Translations under genes and position numbers: made by a program | In this document: piece by piece, positions 51,144 through 54,100 of the stretch | Numbering within the stretch: position 1 is the stretch's first letter | How the letters are laid out: every line of letters starts with the position of its first letter | NCBI GenBank assembly: GCA_949130485.1 | Contig: OX422188.1 | Location: 261,391-325,390, forward strand | Direction of reading: 5' to 3' | Origin: Agelas oroides | Taxonomy: Eukaryota; Porifera; Demospongiae; Agelasida; Agelasidae | DNA: 64,000 nucleotides | The notes under the pieces: generated by a model | The model's input: the letters and a program-made list of their open reading frames with translations, nothing else | The model's database searches: none | What the model was told of the DNA's origin: nothing

Positions 51144-54100
51144 AACAACAACAAAATAGATATAGCATCCAGGACACTGCTAAACTACCCCAGCAGGTAC
51201 ATTATTAAACTTGTTGTTTGGGCTTCTCCAGCCTCATCCTAACCATCGCCAACTGCAGGCCACAATGCTGTAGTTTCTTGTGTGAAAAGAGTGTATTGCA
51301 TTTACAAATAGACGTAATCACTAGTCACACAGTTGTTTCCTTCTCTTGATGTCTTCCATGGCTCCCTGGGGCAGACCTTTCAAGACATAATCTAGGACAG
51401 TATCCACCATAAGTTACCAGCTTGACAGTTTTGTAGTATGTGTGATGTTATGACATATTTGGTGTGTATATCCCTGCACCTGAAAAAGCCCATTTAGGCT
51501 GAACTGTGGTTGTTCAGTATGAAGTTAGAACACCTTATATCTGTTAGCCTGATGTGGCATAATCCAAAGCAAAGACATTGTAGCTCTACACATTACTCAG
51601 GGCAATTAAGGCATGGGATTCAATTTTCATGTTATTGCAACGTAAAGCTCACGTGACTAACAGAAGTGGGCATAACCACAAAATGCGACCGAGATATTGT
51701 GGCTTTCTATATCATGCTCTGCAACTATCTTGTTGCCATATCATGGTGAATGAGTTCCACGGCTTGTAAGCTGTATGTAGGACACAAGCATGGTCTCGTT
51801 CAGCAGTTGAGCGCTTCAACTGAAAACCGTTTTCTTTCGAGGTGGAACAGAAGAATGCCAAACAAAACGATCGGACATGGCTCAAAGGATTGCTTACCAT
51901 CAAAGAATACCAAAACTTTCTGGAAGAAGGTAAGCTTGCTGTTGGTGGTGCTTCTGTAGTGTGCGTAGTGTCTCACCACTATCCAATATTTACGATTTTT
52001 GGCATCTTGCAGAAATACTGTAAGAGGCTACTGGTTCTTTCAGATACTTCCATGTACAGTACCTTCAGTTGAATTTGTATAGCAAGCTTGGTAGCGAGAA
52101 AACATCGTCTTCTGTTCCACCTTTGATGAAATAATTACTATAATTAATGTTAGTGGTAATTGATAGCCATGCCCACAAATGTGGTTTCCATGGTACCATG
52201 CATATAGCTTAGGGCTTCACATATACACAAATCAAGTTTCATCTCGTCTTTTAGATTCCATACACATTATTGATTTTTATAAATACCTGTGTATCTAGTG
52301 CAAAAATGACATGCCCCATGCCTTAGTTCGCCTGAGTAAACAAACTCTCATCAGATTGAATGTGGTATGCCTACAATAGGATCACGTTATGACATTACCA
52401 TAATGCCCCGAGCAAGCGTCAATTTCTGTGTAAGTGCCCACTGCCCAATCATGGGGTCTTCTGTGTAACTACCCATCCACCCTTTAAAATTCTTGCATAC
52501 ATCACATTGTGTGCTAATTCCTGTACGGTGAAAACATTAGCTGGCAGGCAGGGTTAGTTTTGTCACTGATTTCATGTGCATAGCAGCAATTACATTTTAA
52601 ATGCCACAACATCTTGCAATGTTTGCCCACAACAAATTGTTTGTTCCCTTGCATGTTCCAGCCATGCTAGGCCAATGAGGCTAGCACAAAAGAATATTGT
52701 TAACAAAGTGATGATGCTGGTTGATTCAGAACGTTTGCACAGCAACTTCAGATCCAGAAGTTCGGGGTGGGTGCTTGTCCATGCAAACGATCACACCTGA
52801 TTTTTTTTTTGCTAGAGCTGAGAGCTCTCATGGGTGCTTGCTTGAGGCAATACAGTGCATGTACCTGGTATGCATTACCGCAATTCATTAATTATAGTCA
52901 CATTAACAATTTATTAACTAAATACATGACCAGAAAGATGGTATAGCACAGTGAGTAAATGGACAAGCCTTACTTTCTGATTTTGCAGCAGAACACTTGC
53001 AATTAAGATGTGGCTTCTTTATTGAGCATGCTCGATAATATATTGTGCTATCTGCTATTAAGTTTGTACTTACTTGTCACATCTATAACTCTGATGTTTA
53101 ATATATCCCGAAAGAAAATGTTTCCAGCATTGTTGACAGCAGTTTGTGTTGCACTTGTCAATATGAGCCGCAGTATTAGGACTTCAGTTCCCTCAATTTT
53201 ATCATCAGCTACAGCATTAATGCCCACTTGAGACGTTCTTTGTGCTGAAGGAAACAGTCGGAGCTGAATATTGCTACCACATCCTGTATCAGTGAAGTCA
53301 CTTGGGTCTGTTGAAAGAGAATTTTACTGTCATTAGTATCGTTCAAAGCATTCCTGCGATATGTATAAGCACTGACACACAGTAACTGTTATATTTTTGT
53401 ATTTACTGTAGTTTGACTTGCTAGCTGGCCTGAACAAGAGCTCTAACTTTCTGATCACTGTTTTAAGGTAGGAAAACCTTGAATCACAAATCTCCAAGTC
53501 ATGTGGGCAGATGAATGGGTAATGTCTAAGTGTACACAAGATTCACAAAAAGTTTGCACCAAACTGCTTTCTCTACCTAATAATGCCCAAAAAACTCAAT
53601 TTTTAGTCCCTCAGCTAAAATAAAAATTTGCACCTTCTCCAAGCTCCACCCCCAGTCTGACCACACCATTAACACACACACAAAACCAGAGAAAAATTTA
53701 CATATGGATTTGTCCTGGGATCACTTCAATTCCAGTCTACAGGCCAAAACACACATTTGACCTCAAAAACAGCAATTTGGCTATGTTGGCTTTCAAGAAA
53801 AATTCAACACACCCCCACTCAAACCAACCAAAACTGAGCCCAGTGTTAGAAAGCTCAACTCACCCCCTACAAAACTAAGTATGCTTTTTCCCGCTCACCT
53901 CCAGGCCAGAGAGGTATGTCCACAAACCTACTCCCTGTCTTTGCCCCCAGAATGGAGCCAAGTTACACACATTCCCAATAGCATAAAAATGGGCGGGGCC
54001 TACAAGCCCGAAAAGTCAGTCTGTACAGTACCTTTGCCAGACAACTGCGTGATGACACATATCTTCAAGGATGGCTCTCAGCTTTTCCAGTACACTCACA

